Origin: Phytohabitans sp037414955
GTDB taxonomy: Bacteria; Actinomycetota; Actinomycetes; Mycobacteriales; Micromonosporaceae
DNA length: 64,000 nt
Direction of reading: 5' to 3'
NCBI GenBank assembly: GCA_037414955.1
Contig: JBBEWH010000037.1
Span: 1-64,000, forward strand
Part shown: one piece after another, positions 34,924 to 45,049 of the stretch
Layout: the number at the start of each line of letters is the position of its first letter
Position numbering within the stretch: the first letter of the stretch is position 1
Notes under the pieces: model-generated
The model's input: the letters and a program-made list of their open reading frames with translations, nothing else
What the model was told of the DNA's origin: nothing
Database searches by the model: none
Made by a program: the position numbers and the translations under genes

Positions 34924-36219
34924 TCACGGAGAGGCGGGGTGCCAGGTGGTGCCGGTGGGGGTGTCGCGCACCTCGATGCCGGCTGCCGCCAGGCGATCGC
35001 GGATGCGGTCTGAGGTCGCCCAGTCGCGGGCGTCCCGGGCCTCGGTGCGGATCTCCAACAGCAGCGACAGGTAGGGCTCGAGCACGTCGCGCGGGTCGCG
35101 GGCCCCGGCCCGGGCCAGCTCGCCGAGGCGCACCACCATCGACCGCAGCGCGCCGTGCGCCTGCTCGCTCTCGTCGGACACGTTCGTGTCGGCGCCCCAG
35201 TCGACGATGAGCTGCTCCAGCTCGAGGATGGCGGTGACGCAGCCGTCGACGTCGCGGGCGGCCAGCGCCGCGCCGAACCGCTGGTCGAGCGCGTCCGCCG
35301 CCGCCTTCAGCGAGGTCTCCGGCGTCGCCTCGGCCGCCGTCGTCCCGGCCGCCTCGCCTGGGTGCGCCGTCGCGGCGCCGCCGGAAGCCGTGCCATCGGA
35401 AGCCGTGCTATCGGAGGCCGTGCCGCCGGAAGCCGTGCCGCCGCCCGGGATGGCCGCGAAGTCGACGACCGAACCGCTGGGATGGACCACGCTGCGGCCG
35501 CGCTGCCGGATCGTGAAACGGCCGTTGCCGGTCACCGTGGCGGTGCGGCTGGCGAGGTCGAACAGCACGGCGGTGTGCTCGTCGACGCCGAGGATCACGG
35601 TGCCGTCGGGCAGCTCGGTCTCCATCGCGGCCAGCCGCTCCTCGCCCAGGTAGCTGTATCGCGTGTCGTGATGCCCGCCCTCGGCGTTGTCGTAGTGCGG
35701 GATGATCACGGCCGGGAAGCCGAGCAGCGGGGACACCAGGTCGAGCCCGGGCACCCAGTGGGGCTCGATGCCCGCCTTGTAGATCTCATACACCGGAACG
35801 GCGTGGCTGCCCAGCGTCAGCGCGGCGGCGCTGGCGAAGCAGACCACGCCGCCATCCAGGAGCGTGGCCGTGAGCAGGTCGGGCACCGGCGTGTCCCGCC
35901 ATTGCCGCAGCGTGTAGGTGGGGCTGCCGGGCCCGGCGAAGAGCCAACCGGCGTCGCGCAGCTCGGCCAGCGCCCGCTCGCGCACCAGCGTGTCGGCGGG
36001 TGGCCGGCGCCACGAGACCACGTCGATGCGCCGCCCCACGCTGGACGCGAAGTAGCTGACCGCCCGCGCGGAGATGTCGTCGGCGTTGGACTGGAAACCG
36101 TACGGCGTGTCGAGCAGGACCGCCCGGCGGTCGCCCACCCGCTCGAGGATCGCCCGGTGGGGCTTGACCATCGTCGGTGCCGTCTCGCCCGATCCCATGA
36201 TCACCAGCAGGCCGCTCAT
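34924..36219 (-). CDS. Type 1 glutamine amidotransferase-like (peptidase S51-like) protein fused to a CysRS-type C-terminal domain
   Basis: This 431-residue protein joins two parts. Residues 1 to about 250 resemble peptidase S51/cyanophycinase: LLVIMGSGETAPTM, a nucleophile-elbow-like region VVCFASAAALTLG, and IIPHYDNAEGGHHD. A linker rich in Ser, Thr, Ala and Gly follows, with repeats of SDGTASGG type. The last 130 residues (ALDQRFGAALAARDVDG to DRIRDRLAAAGIEVRDTPTG) match the anticodon-side C-terminus of cysteinyl-tRNA synthetase. The usual S51 nucleophile serine context GxSAG is seen here as CFASAAA, so activity is uncertain. It overlaps the upstream alpha/beta hydrolase gene by 4 bp (ATGA). 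Confidence 0.8.
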   Translation of the reverse strand: MSGLLVIMGSGETAPTMVKPHRAILERVGDRRAVLLDTPYGFQSNADDISARAVSYFASSVGRRIDVVSWRRPPADTLVRERALAELRDAGWLFAGPGSPTYTLRQWRDTPVPDLLTATLLDGGVVCFASAAALTLGSHAVPVYEIYKAGIEPHWVPGLDLVSPLLGFPAVIIPHYDNAEGGHHDTRYSYLGEERLAAMETELPDGTVILGVDEHTAVLFDLASRTATVTGNGRFTIRQRGRSVVHPSGSVVDFAAIPGGGTASGGTASDSTASDGTASGGAATAHPGEAAGTTAAEATPETSLKAAADALDQRFGAALAARDVDGCVTAILELEQLIVDWGADTNVSDESEQAHGALRSMVVRLGELARAGARDPRDVLEPYLSLLLEIRTEARDARDWATSDRIRDRLAAAGIEVRDTPTGTTWHPASP

Positions 36220-37064
36220 CGGACCAGCTCCAACAGGTCGGCAGCGAGCCGCTCCGGGTGCTGCGCGTGCAGGTCGTGGTCGCTGTCCGGGTATTCCCGG
36301 ATGGTCGCGCGCGGCAGTGCGCGCGCGGCGGCCTGGACCCGTGACCGGACCCGCGCGGCCCGGTCGGGCTGGCCGGCGGGCAACGCCGGCAGCAGCAGCA
36401 CCGGCATCGCCAGCGCCGGGTAGAAGCGCTGCGGCGGGTCGTCGAACATGCTGCGCACGATCGACATGTGTTGCGGCACCGGCAGCCGGCGCGTGACCGT
36501 GCCGTCCGGCGCGACCCGCAGGTTGGCCACCGTGGCTTCGATCGCGGCGTCCGACCAGTCGGGATGGGCGTGGCGCAGGTGGGCCCGGACGTCGTCGGCG
36601 CGCCGGCCGTCGAGGTCGGGCGGGCGGAGCGCCGCGGCGCACGCCTCCCACGAGTCGAACTCGGCCGCGAGGTCGATCCACCCGCCGTCGACCAGGGCCA
36701 ACGCCGTCACCAGGGCGGGATGCTCGGCCGCGAGCCGCACCGCCACGTTGCCGCCCCAGGACTGTCCCACCACGACCAGGCCCTGCTCGCGCAGGTGCAG
36801 CGCGGTGGCGAGCGCGGCCAGGTCGGCCGCCGCGGTCGCGGTGTCGAAGCCGGCAGCGGGCAGGTCGGAGTCGCCGTGGCCGCGCAGATCCACCGCGTAT
36901 GACGGGAAGCCGGCCACGGACAGCTCGGCGGCGACGTCGTCCCACAGCCGGGCGTTGGACGCCAAGCCGTGGACGAGCAGGAACGCCGGTCTGCGGGCGC
37001 CTTCGCGCTGGCGCACGTGCAGCCGAACGCCGTCACCAACCGTCACGCTGAGGTCCACGCACAT
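36216..37064 (-). CDS. Alpha/beta hydrolase
   Basis: This 282-residue protein has the classic fold: FLLVHGLASNARLWDD (oxyanion HG), YAVDLRGHGDSD, the nucleophile elbow VVVGQSWGGNVAVRL with Ser, and the C-terminal catalytic His in DSDHDLHAQHPERLA. The substrate is unknown. The ATG at 37064 is chosen for the best N-terminus, but there is no evident ribosome site, so a leaderless transcript or a TTG eight codons earlier is possible. It overlaps the following amidotransferase-like gene by 4 bp, so both form an operon. Confidence 0.87.
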   Translation of the reverse strand: MCVDLSVTVGDGVRLHVRQREGARRPAFLLVHGLASNARLWDDVAAELSVAGFPSYAVDLRGHGDSDLPAAGFDTATAAADLAALATALHLREQGLVVVGQSWGGNVAVRLAAEHPALVTALALVDGGWIDLAAEFDSWEACAAALRPPDLDGRRADDVRAHLRHAHPDWSDAAIEATVANLRVAPDGTVTRRLPVPQHMSIVRSMFDDPPQRFYPALAMPVLLLPALPAGQPDRAARVRSRVQAAARALPRATIREYPDSDHDLHAQHPERLAADLLELVR

Positions 37065-37113
37065 GAATCTAGGCCCGCGGTACGACAAGATTCCAGCGTT
37101 CTCCCCGCCTCTC

Positions 37114-37138
37114 CATGATCTAGGTGTCCTTGATCATG
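37114..37138. repeat. PAL-A relic, copy 8 (internal deletion)
   Basis: Only the two tips remain: CATGATCTAGGTGTCC joined to TTGATCATG. The inner stem and loop are gone. It lies between divergent genes, the alpha/beta hydrolase and the second RHS toxin, about 50 and 108 bp from their starts. Confidence 0.75.
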
Positions 37139-37245
37139 GAAGAGAGGTGTCCCGTTCTTGTCCCGGAAGCGACCCAGCCCCTGGAGGGCGGTGCTGGGAC
37201 AGCCGACGATGAGGCGTCCGTTCTGGCGAATCACGGGGAGTCGCT

Positions 37246-40200
37246 ATGAAGGTACGTCCGGGGTCCGCGGTCGTCTTGTTGCTCGCGGCCGGCTTCTTGG
37301 TGGCGCCAGCGGCGCCCGCCGCGCAAGCGGCACCTGAGGCGCAAGCGGCACCCGCCGCGCAAGCGGCACCTGAGGCGCCTCCGGCGCCCTCGGCGCCCAA
37401 GGCCGCCGCCGCGGCGCTCCCGTCCAACCCGGTCGACTACGCCTACGACGGGGCCGGGCAGCTGCGCGGCGTCACGCAGGCCGCGTCGGGCGGCCAGAGC
37501 GCGCGCTACGGCTACGACGACGGCGGCAACCTGGTCTCCGTCGAGCGGTCCGCGTCGAGCGCGCTGACCGTGTCGAGCGTGGTGCCCAGCCAGGCGCCGG
37601 TCGGCGCCAGCGTGACGATCTCCGGCACCGGCTTCGCCGCCACGGCGGCCGGCAACACGGTGCGTTTCAACGGTACGGCCGCGACCGTGACCCAGGCGTC
37701 GGCGGTACGCCTGGTTGTCACCGTCCCCAGTGGAGCGACGAACGGTGCGGTCACCGTGACCACAGCGGCGGGCACCGCGACGAGCGCGCAGGCGTTCACG
37801 GTGGGCGCCGCCTTGGCGGTGCCGGCGGTCACGGCGCTCAGCCCGACCCGGGCAGCGGTCGGCGGCACGGTGACCATCACCGGCACCGGCTTCGACACCA
37901 GCGCCGCGGGCAACATCGTCTCCTTCGGACGGACCCGCGCGCGGGTCACCGCCGCGACCGCGACGAGTCTGACCGTCACCGTGCCGGAGGCGGCTGGTTC
38001 CGGCCGGGTGACCGTGGCCACGGCGGGCGGCAGCGCCACGAGCGGCAGCGACTTCGTGGTCGTGCCGACACCGTATGCCGCCGTGACGGTCAACAACACC
38101 GGTGTGCTGCCCGTGGACACCGGCAGCGCGTCGATCAGCGTGCCGACGGCCAACCAGGTGTCGGTGTGGCGGTTCACCGGCACCAAGGGGCAGCGGCTGA
38201 GCCTGGGCCTCACCGGCGAGACGTTCACCACCGACTTCCAGATCGCGCTCTTCTCGCCGTACGGCGCGCCGTTCGGCCGCGACGAGTTCAACCAGCCGTG
38301 GCTGCACTCGAAGCTGACCGGCGGCATCCCGCTGCCACCGCTGCCGACCACCGGCACGTACCAGATCGTCGTCGACCCGCTCGACGCCGGCACCGGCGCG
38401 GTCACCGCCACCCTGTCCAGCCGGGTGACCGGCGCGCTGAGCCTGACCGGCAGCGGCACGCCGGTCTCGCTGTCCAGGGCGGGCCAGTACGCCGAGCTCA
38501 CCGTCACCGTCACCGCCGGCCAGCGGATCAACCTCGGCTTCTCGGGCGCGACGTTCGCCAGCGGGGTGCGGGCGTCCACCACGATCCTGGAGCCGAACGG
38601 GAGCATCGTGCCCGCGTTCAACGGGGCGAAAGGGGTGCTCCTCGGCCTCGCCGACGGCTCCGACTACGACATCACCGCGAGCCTCGCCGGCACCTACACG
38701 ATCCTGTTCGGCACTCTCGACCAGAGCACGGGCTCGGTGACCGTCACCGCGTCGCCCGAGCTGAACGCCGGTGCCCTGACGGTCGGCACCGCGAAGTCGG
38801 TCAGCATCAGCCGGCCCGGCCAGGACGCCCGGATGACCTTCGCCGGCACCGCCGGCCAGCGGCTCAGCCTCGACTTCAGCGCGTACACGTTCACGTACTC
38901 GCCCTTCGTGACCGTCTACGCGCCGGACGGCACGGTGCTCCGCGAGGCCAGCGTGTCCTCACTGCACCTCGACCTGCCAGACCTGCCGGCCACCGGCACG
39001 TACGCGACCGTGGTCAGCCCGTTCTCCAGCACCGGCTCGTTCACCGCGCTGTTGAGCCAGCGGCAAGACGCGGGCACGATCACGACGACCGGTCCAGCGG
39101 TCACCGTGACGCTCGCTCAGCCCGGGCGTACGGCCGAACTCGGGTTCACGGCGACGGCCGGGCAGCGCCTGGTGTTCGCGTTCTCGAGCTGGACGTTCGC
39201 GGCGTCCACGCTGCGCGCGACCGTGTACGGCCCGACGGGCGCCACCGTGGTGGCGTACGACGTCTACTCGCTCGCCACGTTCGTCTTCACGGCGCAGGCG
39301 GCCGGCAACTATCGCCTGACGCTGGCCAACGGCACCAGCACCGGGTCGGTGGCGGTGACGCTGTCGGCCGAGGTGAACGGTGGCGCGGTCACCGTGGGCA
39401 CGGCCAAGACGGTGACCGCGAGCCGGCTCGGACAGTCCACACTGGTCACCTTCGCGGGCACGGCCGGGCAGCGGCTCACGCTGAGCTTCGCGCCGTCGTC
39501 CTACACCTTCCAGTACCAGCTCTGGGTCACCGTCATGCGGCCGGACGGCACGGTATTCAAGCAGGCCAGCCTGACCACCTACGAGATGGACCTCGACCCG
39601 CTGCCGGTGGCCGGCACCTACCAGATAATCCTCCTGCCGTACGCCGAGACCGGATCCGCCGCCTTCACCCTGCGCCAGCGCGCGGACGCGGGCGCGACCA
39701 CGGTCGGCGGCGCCACCAAGGTGCTCACCGTCGGCACCGCCGGCCAGTACGTGGAGACCAGCTTCACCGCCACCGCCAACCAGCGCCTGGGATTCGGCCT
39801 CACGAGTTGGACCTTCGCCAGCGGCGTCACGCTGCGGACCCGGCTCATCAACGCCCAGGGCGGCACCGTCTTCGACTACAACGTCAGCAACGGTGGCTCG
39901 ATCGATGTGACCGCGCCGGCCGCCGGCACCTACCGGCTCATCGTCTACGCCAGCAACCTCAGCACCGGCTCGGTGACGCTGACCCTCTCCGAGCAGCTCA
40001 ACGCCGGCACGATCACGCTCAACACGGCCAAGACCGTGACGATCAGCCGGGCCGGGCAGAGCGCCCGGATGACATACGCCGGCACCGCCGGCCAGAACCT
40101 CGCGCTCAGCTTCACCAACATCACGATGGCGTTCTACCCGTCGGTCGTCGTGCGCCGGCCGGACGGCACCGTGCTGACGCAGAGCGCGGGCGGCGCGACG

Positions 40201-43200
40201 GTCAACATCGCGACGCTGCCGACCACCGGCACGTACGAGATCGTGATCAGCCCGTACTCCTCCACCGGGGCCGCCACGCTGACACTCGGCACCCGTAGCG
40301 CCCTCGCGATGGCGACGCCCGACGCGGACGGCAAGGCGTCGGCCCACCCACGCACCACGGCGGCACCGACCATCAAGGGCGCCACCCCGGCGAAGCGCGT
40401 GCCGCTGCCGAAACTCCGGTCGCTGACCCGGGCCGGCCACGCCGTCCAGCCGGCCCGCGGTCAGGGTGGCGAGACCTGGACGCCGGACCGTGCCAACCTC
40501 GCCGGCGCAGACTGGTACTCGCACCGCGAGGTGTCGGACGCGCCCGCACCGTCGGCCCTCCGCGCCCCGGCCGGGAAGACGGCGGTCAGCGGCCGGGTGC
40601 TCACCCTGGACGCCAAGCCGTTGCCGGGTGTCGCGGTCAGCGTCGACGGGGTCCGGGCCACCACCGACAAGCAGGGCCAGTTCCTGCTCGCCGACCTCAA
40701 GCCGGGCCGCCGGGTGCTGCGCGTCGACGGTGCCAGCGCCAGCTCGCCCGGGCGCAGGTTCGGCCTGCACGACATCGGCGTCGACCTGATCGCCGGGCAG
40801 ACGCTGGTGCTGCCGTACACGGTCTGGTTGTCCAAGCTGGACACTTCGCACACGGTGAGGTTCGCGTCGCCGACGGACCGCGAGGTCTCGATCACCACGC
40901 CGGCGATCCCGGGCCTGGAGGTGCGCCTGCCGAAGGGCGCCGTGGTGCGTGACGTCACCGGCAAGGTGGTCACCGAGCTGGGCATCACGGCCATCCCGCT
41001 GGACCGGTCGCCGTTCCCGTTGCCGCGGGCGCAGGTGCCGTCGTACTTCACGGTGCAGCCCGGCAGCGCGTACGTGTTCCCGACCGGCGCTCGGGTCATC
41101 TACCCGAACTTCACCAAGGCCAAGCCCGGGTCCAAGATGGACTTCTGGCACTACGAACCGGCCGGACGCGGATGGTTCGTCTACGGCCACGGCACCGTCA
41201 CGCCCGACGGCACCCGGGTCGAGCCCGACAAGGGCACCGAGGTCTACCAGTTCACCGGGGCCATGCTCATTACGCCCGGCTACCCCCCACCGCCGGCCCA
41301 GGCCCCGGTGCCCGGTGGCGGCGCCCGCGGCGGCGATCCGGTCGACCTAGGCAGCGGCCTGCTTGTCGACGAGCGCACCGACCTGGCGGTCGACGACGTC
41401 ATCCCGTTGTCGCTGACCCGTACGTATCAGCAGAGCGACACCGGCAAGCGCAGCTTCGGCATCGGGGTCAACTCCGACTACGACCTCAACCTGTACTCGG
41501 AGAACCGGTTCGTCGACTGCTGGCTGCTGCTGCCCGACGGCGGCCGGGTCCGCTACCACCGCATCACGCCCGGCAGCACCGGTCCCGGCGACTACATCAA
41601 CGCGGCGTTCGCGCCCGACCCGACGCCCACCCGGTTCAGTGGGTCGATCCTGGCCTGGAACGGTGACGGCTGGGACCTGCGGATGCGCGACGGCACCGTC
41701 TACGTCTTCGGTGACGAGGCGCCGCTGCAGGAGATCCGCGACCGGTACGGCAACACCGTCACCATCACCCGCGCGCCGGCGGCGCCCGACTCTGACGGCA
41801 TCACCCGGGCGAAGGGCCCGATTACCCAGGTCACGTCGCCGAACGGGAAGTGGATCAAGTTCACCAACGACACGTCGGACCGGGTCACCCGCGCCGAGGA
41901 CAACAGCGGCCGCGCGGTGTCGTACACCTACCACCCCAGCGGCCACCTCGCGACGGTCACCGACGCGAACGGCGGCGTCACGCAGTACACGTACGAGTCC
42001 GGCCGGATGAAGACGATCCGGGACGCCCGCGACACCGTTTACCTCGTCAACGAGTACGACGCCAACGGGCGGGTGTCGAAGCAGACCATGCCGGACGGCG
42101 GCACCTACCTGTTCGCGTACACCACCGACTCCGCCGGGCGGGTCACCGAGACCCGGCTGACCGACCCGCGCGGCAACGTGCGGCGGGTGACGTTCAACGC
42201 GGCGGGTTTCAGCACCAGCGACACCGCGGCGTTCGGCACGAGCGCGGCGCAGACGTTGCAGATCACCCGGCACCCCAATAGCAACCTGCCAACCGCCTAT
42301 GTGGACGCCCTGAACCGGCGTACCGAGCTGGCATATGACGCCTTCGGCAACGTCACGGGCATCACCGAGCTGGCCGGCACGGCCAACACCCGCAGCACGA
42401 CCATCGCCTACGACGGGCCGTTCGACCAGGTCAGCAAGGTAACCGATCCGCTGACGCACAGCACCGACTACGCCTACCAGGCCAACGGCGCGCTGCGCAC
42501 CGTCACCGACCCGATGTCCCGGGTGACCACACTGGACACCAACGAGGCCGGGCAGGTCACGAAGGTCACCGACAACGACAATAAGGCCACCAGCTTCGGT
42601 TACGTGCTGGGCGACCTCGCGACGGTGACCGACCCGCTGGGCCGGGTCAGCCGCTCGGCGGTCGATGGCCTCGGGCGCCCGGTCCGGATGACCGATCCGC
42701 AGGGCAACGTCACCCGGGTCACCTACGACGGGTTCGACAACGTCCGCACCGTCACCGACCCGATCGGCCGGCTGACCGACTACCAGTACGACCCGAACGG
42801 CAACCTCGAGACGGTCACCGACCCGCGCCGGAACGCCACCGAGTACGGATACGACTCCTCGGACCGGCTGCACACGGTGACCGACCCGCTGAACCGGGTC
42901 ACCACGTACGAATACGACGGCAACGGCAACCTCAAGACCGCGACCAGCGCGCGCGGGAAGGTCACCTCGTACGACTACGACGAGCTGGACCGGCCCAAGC
43001 TCGTGCGATATGGCGTCTCCGGGACCACCCAGGAGAGCCAGGTCGCCTACACGTACGACGCGGGCAACCGGGTGCGGACGGTCGTGGACTCGGCGGGCGG
43101 CAGCACCACGATCACGCCTGACGACCTCGACCGGGTCACCCGTGTGGTGAGCCCGCAAGGGCAGGTCGACTACACCTACGACAGAGCCGACCGGCGCGCC

Positions 43201-45048
43201 ACCTTGCAGGTGGCGGGACAGCCTCAGGTGGTGTACGGGTACAACAACGCCGACCAGCTCACCAGCGTCGCCCGCGACACCGAAATCGCTGCCATCGGCT
43301 ACGACAACGTCGGCCGCCGCAAAACCCTCACACTCCCCGCCGGCGTCACCCAAACCTATGGGTACGACCCGGCCAGCCAAGTCACGTCGATCACATACAC
43401 CCGCGGTACCGCCACCCTCGGCGATCTCACCTATGGCTACGACGAGGCGGGTAACCCGATCCGGGTGGCCGGTAGCTTCGCCCGCGGCACCATACCGGCC
43501 GCGTACGGCCCGGCCAGCTACGACAAAGCAAACCAGCTCATCACCAACGGGGTCGCGAACCACACCTACGACCCGGACGGCAACCTCACCTCCGACGGCA
43601 CCGCCACCTACACGTGGAACGCCCGCGGCCAACTCACGACCTACGGCAAACCCGGCCTGACCGTTTCCTACGGCTACGACGGCCTGGGTCGTCGGTCCAG
43701 CCGCGACACCGGCGGTGTCAACACCAACTACCTGTATGACGGGCTCAACGTCGCTCAGGAGTACACCGGGTCAACACCGTCGGCGCGCCTGCTCACCGGC
43801 GGTATCGACGAGGTGTTCAACCGCACCACCACCGGCGGCGACCGATCACTGCTCACCGACGCGCTCGGCAGCACGATCGCGGGGGCCGATAGCCATTCGA
43901 TCGGCGTGGAGTACACCTACGAGCCGTTCGGTGCCACCACCGTCACCGGCAACGATCTGGGCAACCCGACCCGGTTCACCGGCCGAGAGGACGACCCCAG
44001 CGGCCTCTACTACTACCGGAACCGGTTCTACTCACCATCCGCGAGCCGGTTCATCAGCCAAGACCCTCTCGGGCTCGGCTCGGGCGACACCAACCCCTAC
44101 ACGTATGTGTTCAACCAGCCCACCACGTTCGTGGACCCGATGGGCACCAAGCCGCAGGGCTCCGGCGATGGGTGTGTGTCGAACAGCTTCACCGCCGGTA
44201 CGCCGGTGTTGATGGCCGATGGGTCGCGCAAGCCGATCGAGCAGGTCAAGCCCGGCGACAAGGTGATGGCGACGGATGCCGAGAGCGGCCAGTCGAGCGC
44301 TAAGCCGGTGACCGCGGCGATCAAGGGCGAGGGCGGTAAGCGGCTAATCGACGTGACCGTGGTGGGCGAGGACGGATCGAAGGAGTCGCTGACGGCGACG
44401 GACGGGCACCCGTTCTGGGTCGACGACGACGGTAAGGCCTCGACGCCGGGTGGTCAGTGGATCGACGCGGTCGACCTCAAGCGCGGCCAGTGGCTGAAGA
44501 GCGCCGACGGCGCGCTGGTGCGGGTGGCTGGCACGCACGCCTACCAGCAGCACGCGGTCGTCTACAACCTGACGGTCAGCACGACCCACACGTACCATGT
44601 GGTAGCCGGCGACACGTCGGTACTCGTCCATAACTGCAGCAACATCGACTACGGCTCGATCAACGAGCATGGCCAGCGGAGCGGTGTACGTGCACTTCTT
44701 GACAGTACGAACTTGGGCGGAAGGACGAGGCCGCGTCCCACTGAGCCCATCCATGCCTACGTTCCCGGGCAGGACAACCGGACGCATCTCCTGGGCGCCT
44801 TCATCGGCGGGTCGAACACGGATCCCAGGAACTTCGTGGCCATGTTCAGGCAGGCCAACAATCCGGTGATGCTGCGCTATGAGTACCAGATCCGCGATGC
44901 CCTAAAGGCAGGTCAGCAGGTCGCCTTCGAGGCGAAGCCAATTTACCGCGGAACTGATCCTCGACCGTTGGGGATTACCATTAGCGCACGGGGAAGTGGC
45001 CCCAACCCGCTTATGCTTGACGTCACAGTCTTGAATAGAGGCTATTGA
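37246..45048 (+). CDS. Secreted RHS-repeat polymorphic toxin with HINT domain and nuclease tip
   Basis: This 2600-residue protein has, in order: a signal peptide (MKVRPGSAVVLLLAAGFLVA) and an Ala/Pro-rich stretch with QAAPEA repeats; one isolated YD repeat (about 64-104); two IPT/TIG domains (106-272); seven tandem beta modules of about 100 residues (about 275-1020) that alternate between two types; a carboxypeptidase-regulatory-like domain (about 1110-1180); a long YD-repeat shell; the RHS core (RFTGREDDPSGLYYYRNR, SRFISQDPLGL); a HINT autoprotease (2310-2464, CVSNSFTAGT, DGHPFWV, VLVHNC); and a 136-residue tip. The tip (HLLGAFIGGSNTDPRNF, PIYRGTDPRPLGITI, LDVTVLN) matches DNA/RNA non-specific endonucleases of the Endonuclease_NS_2 kind. 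The tip and the immunity gene use noticeably more A and T than the shell, which suggests a swapped module. Confidence 0.93.
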   Translation: MKVRPGSAVVLLLAAGFLVAPAAPAAQAAPEAQAAPAAQAAPEAPPAPSAPKAAAAALPSNPVDYAYDGAGQLRGVTQAASGGQSARYGYDDGGNLVSVERSASSALTVSSVVPSQAPVGASVTISGTGFAATAAGNTVRFNGTAATVTQASAVRLVVTVPSGATNGAVTVTTAAGTATSAQAFTVGAALAVPAVTALSPTRAAVGGTVTITGTGFDTSAAGNIVSFGRTRARVTAATATSLTVTVPEAAGSGRVTVATAGGSATSGSDFVVVPTPYAAVTVNNTGVLPVDTGSASISVPTANQVSVWRFTGTKGQRLSLGLTGETFTTDFQIALFSPYGAPFGRDEFNQPWLHSKLTGGIPLPPLPTTGTYQIVVDPLDAGTGAVTATLSSRVTGALSLTGSGTPVSLSRAGQYAELTVTVTAGQRINLGFSGATFASGVRASTTILEPNGSIVPAFNGAKGVLLGLADGSDYDITASLAGTYTILFGTLDQSTGSVTVTASPELNAGALTVGTAKSVSISRPGQDARMTFAGTAGQRLSLDFSAYTFTYSPFVTVYAPDGTVLREASVSSLHLDLPDLPATGTYATVVSPFSSTGSFTALLSQRQDAGTITTTGPAVTVTLAQPGRTAELGFTATAGQRLVFAFSSWTFAASTLRATVYGPTGATVVAYDVYSLATFVFTAQAAGNYRLTLANGTSTGSVAVTLSAEVNGGAVTVGTAKTVTASRLGQSTLVTFAGTAGQRLTLSFAPSSYTFQYQLWVTVMRPDGTVFKQASLTTYEMDLDPLPVAGTYQIILLPYAETGSAAFTLRQRADAGATTVGGATKVLTVGTAGQYVETSFTATANQRLGFGLTSWTFASGVTLRTRLINAQGGTVFDYNVSNGGSIDVTAPAAGTYRLIVYASNLSTGSVTLTLSEQLNAGTITLNTAKTVTISRAGQSARMTYAGTAGQNLALSFTNITMAFYPSVVVRRPDGTVLTQSAGGATVNIATLPTTGTYEIVISPYSSTGAATLTLGTRSALAMATPDADGKASAHPRTTAAPTIKGATPAKRVPLPKLRSLTRAGHAVQPARGQGGETWTPDRANLAGADWYSHREVSDAPAPSALRAPAGKTAVSGRVLTLDAKPLPGVAVSVDGVRATTDKQGQFLLADLKPGRRVLRVDGASASSPGRRFGLHDIGVDLIAGQTLVLPYTVWLSKLDTSHTVRFASPTDREVSITTPAIPGLEVRLPKGAVVRDVTGKVVTELGITAIPLDRSPFPLPRAQVPSYFTVQPGSAYVFPTGARVIYPNFTKAKPGSKMDFWHYEPAGRGWFVYGHGTVTPDGTRVEPDKGTEVYQFTGAMLITPGYPPPPAQAPVPGGGARGGDPVDLGSGLLVDERTDLAVDDVIPLSLTRTYQQSDTGKRSFGIGVNSDYDLNLYSENRFVDCWLLLPDGGRVRYHRITPGSTGPGDYINAAFAPDPTPTRFSGSILAWNGDGWDLRMRDGTVYVFGDEAPLQEIRDRYGNTVTITRAPAAPDSDGITRAKGPITQVTSPNGKWIKFTNDTSDRVTRAEDNSGRAVSYTYHPSGHLATVTDANGGVTQYTYESGRMKTIRDARDTVYLVNEYDANGRVSKQTMPDGGTYLFAYTTDSAGRVTETRLTDPRGNVRRVTFNAAGFSTSDTAAFGTSAAQTLQITRHPNSNLPTAYVDALNRRTELAYDAFGNVTGITELAGTANTRSTTIAYDGPFDQVSKVTDPLTHSTDYAYQANGALRTVTDPMSRVTTLDTNEAGQVTKVTDNDNKATSFGYVLGDLATVTDPLGRVSRSAVDGLGRPVRMTDPQGNVTRVTYDGFDNVRTVTDPIGRLTDYQYDPNGNLETVTDPRRNATEYGYDSSDRLHTVTDPLNRVTTYEYDGNGNLKTATSARGKVTSYDYDELDRPKLVRYGVSGTTQESQVAYTYDAGNRVRTVVDSAGGSTTITPDDLDRVTRVVSPQGQVDYTYDRADRRATLQVAGQPQVVYGYNNADQLTSVARDTEIAAIGYDNVGRRKTLTLPAGVTQTYGYDPASQVTSITYTRGTATLGDLTYGYDEAGNPIRVAGSFARGTIPAAYGPASYDKANQLITNGVANHTYDPDGNLTSDGTATYTWNARGQLTTYGKPGLTVSYGYDGLGRRSSRDTGGVNTNYLYDGLNVAQEYTGSTPSARLLTGGIDEVFNRTTTGGDRSLLTDALGSTIAGADSHSIGVEYTYEPFGATTVTGNDLGNPTRFTGREDDPSGLYYYRNRFYSPSASRFISQDPLGLGSGDTNPYTYVFNQPTTFVDPMGTKPQGSGDGCVSNSFTAGTPVLMADGSRKPIEQVKPGDKVMATDAESGQSSAKPVTAAIKGEGGKRLIDVTVVGEDGSKESLTATDGHPFWVDDDGKASTPGGQWIDAVDLKRGQWLKSADGALVRVAGTHAYQQHAVVYNLTVSTTHTYHVVAGDTSVLVHNCSNIDYGSINEHGQRSGVRALLDSTNLGGRTRPRPTEPIHAYVPGQDNRTHLLGAFIGGSNTDPRNFVAMFRQANNPVMLRYEYQIRDALKAGQQVAFEAKPIYRGTDPRPLGITISARGSGPNPLMLDVTVLNRGY

Positions 45049-45049
45049 G

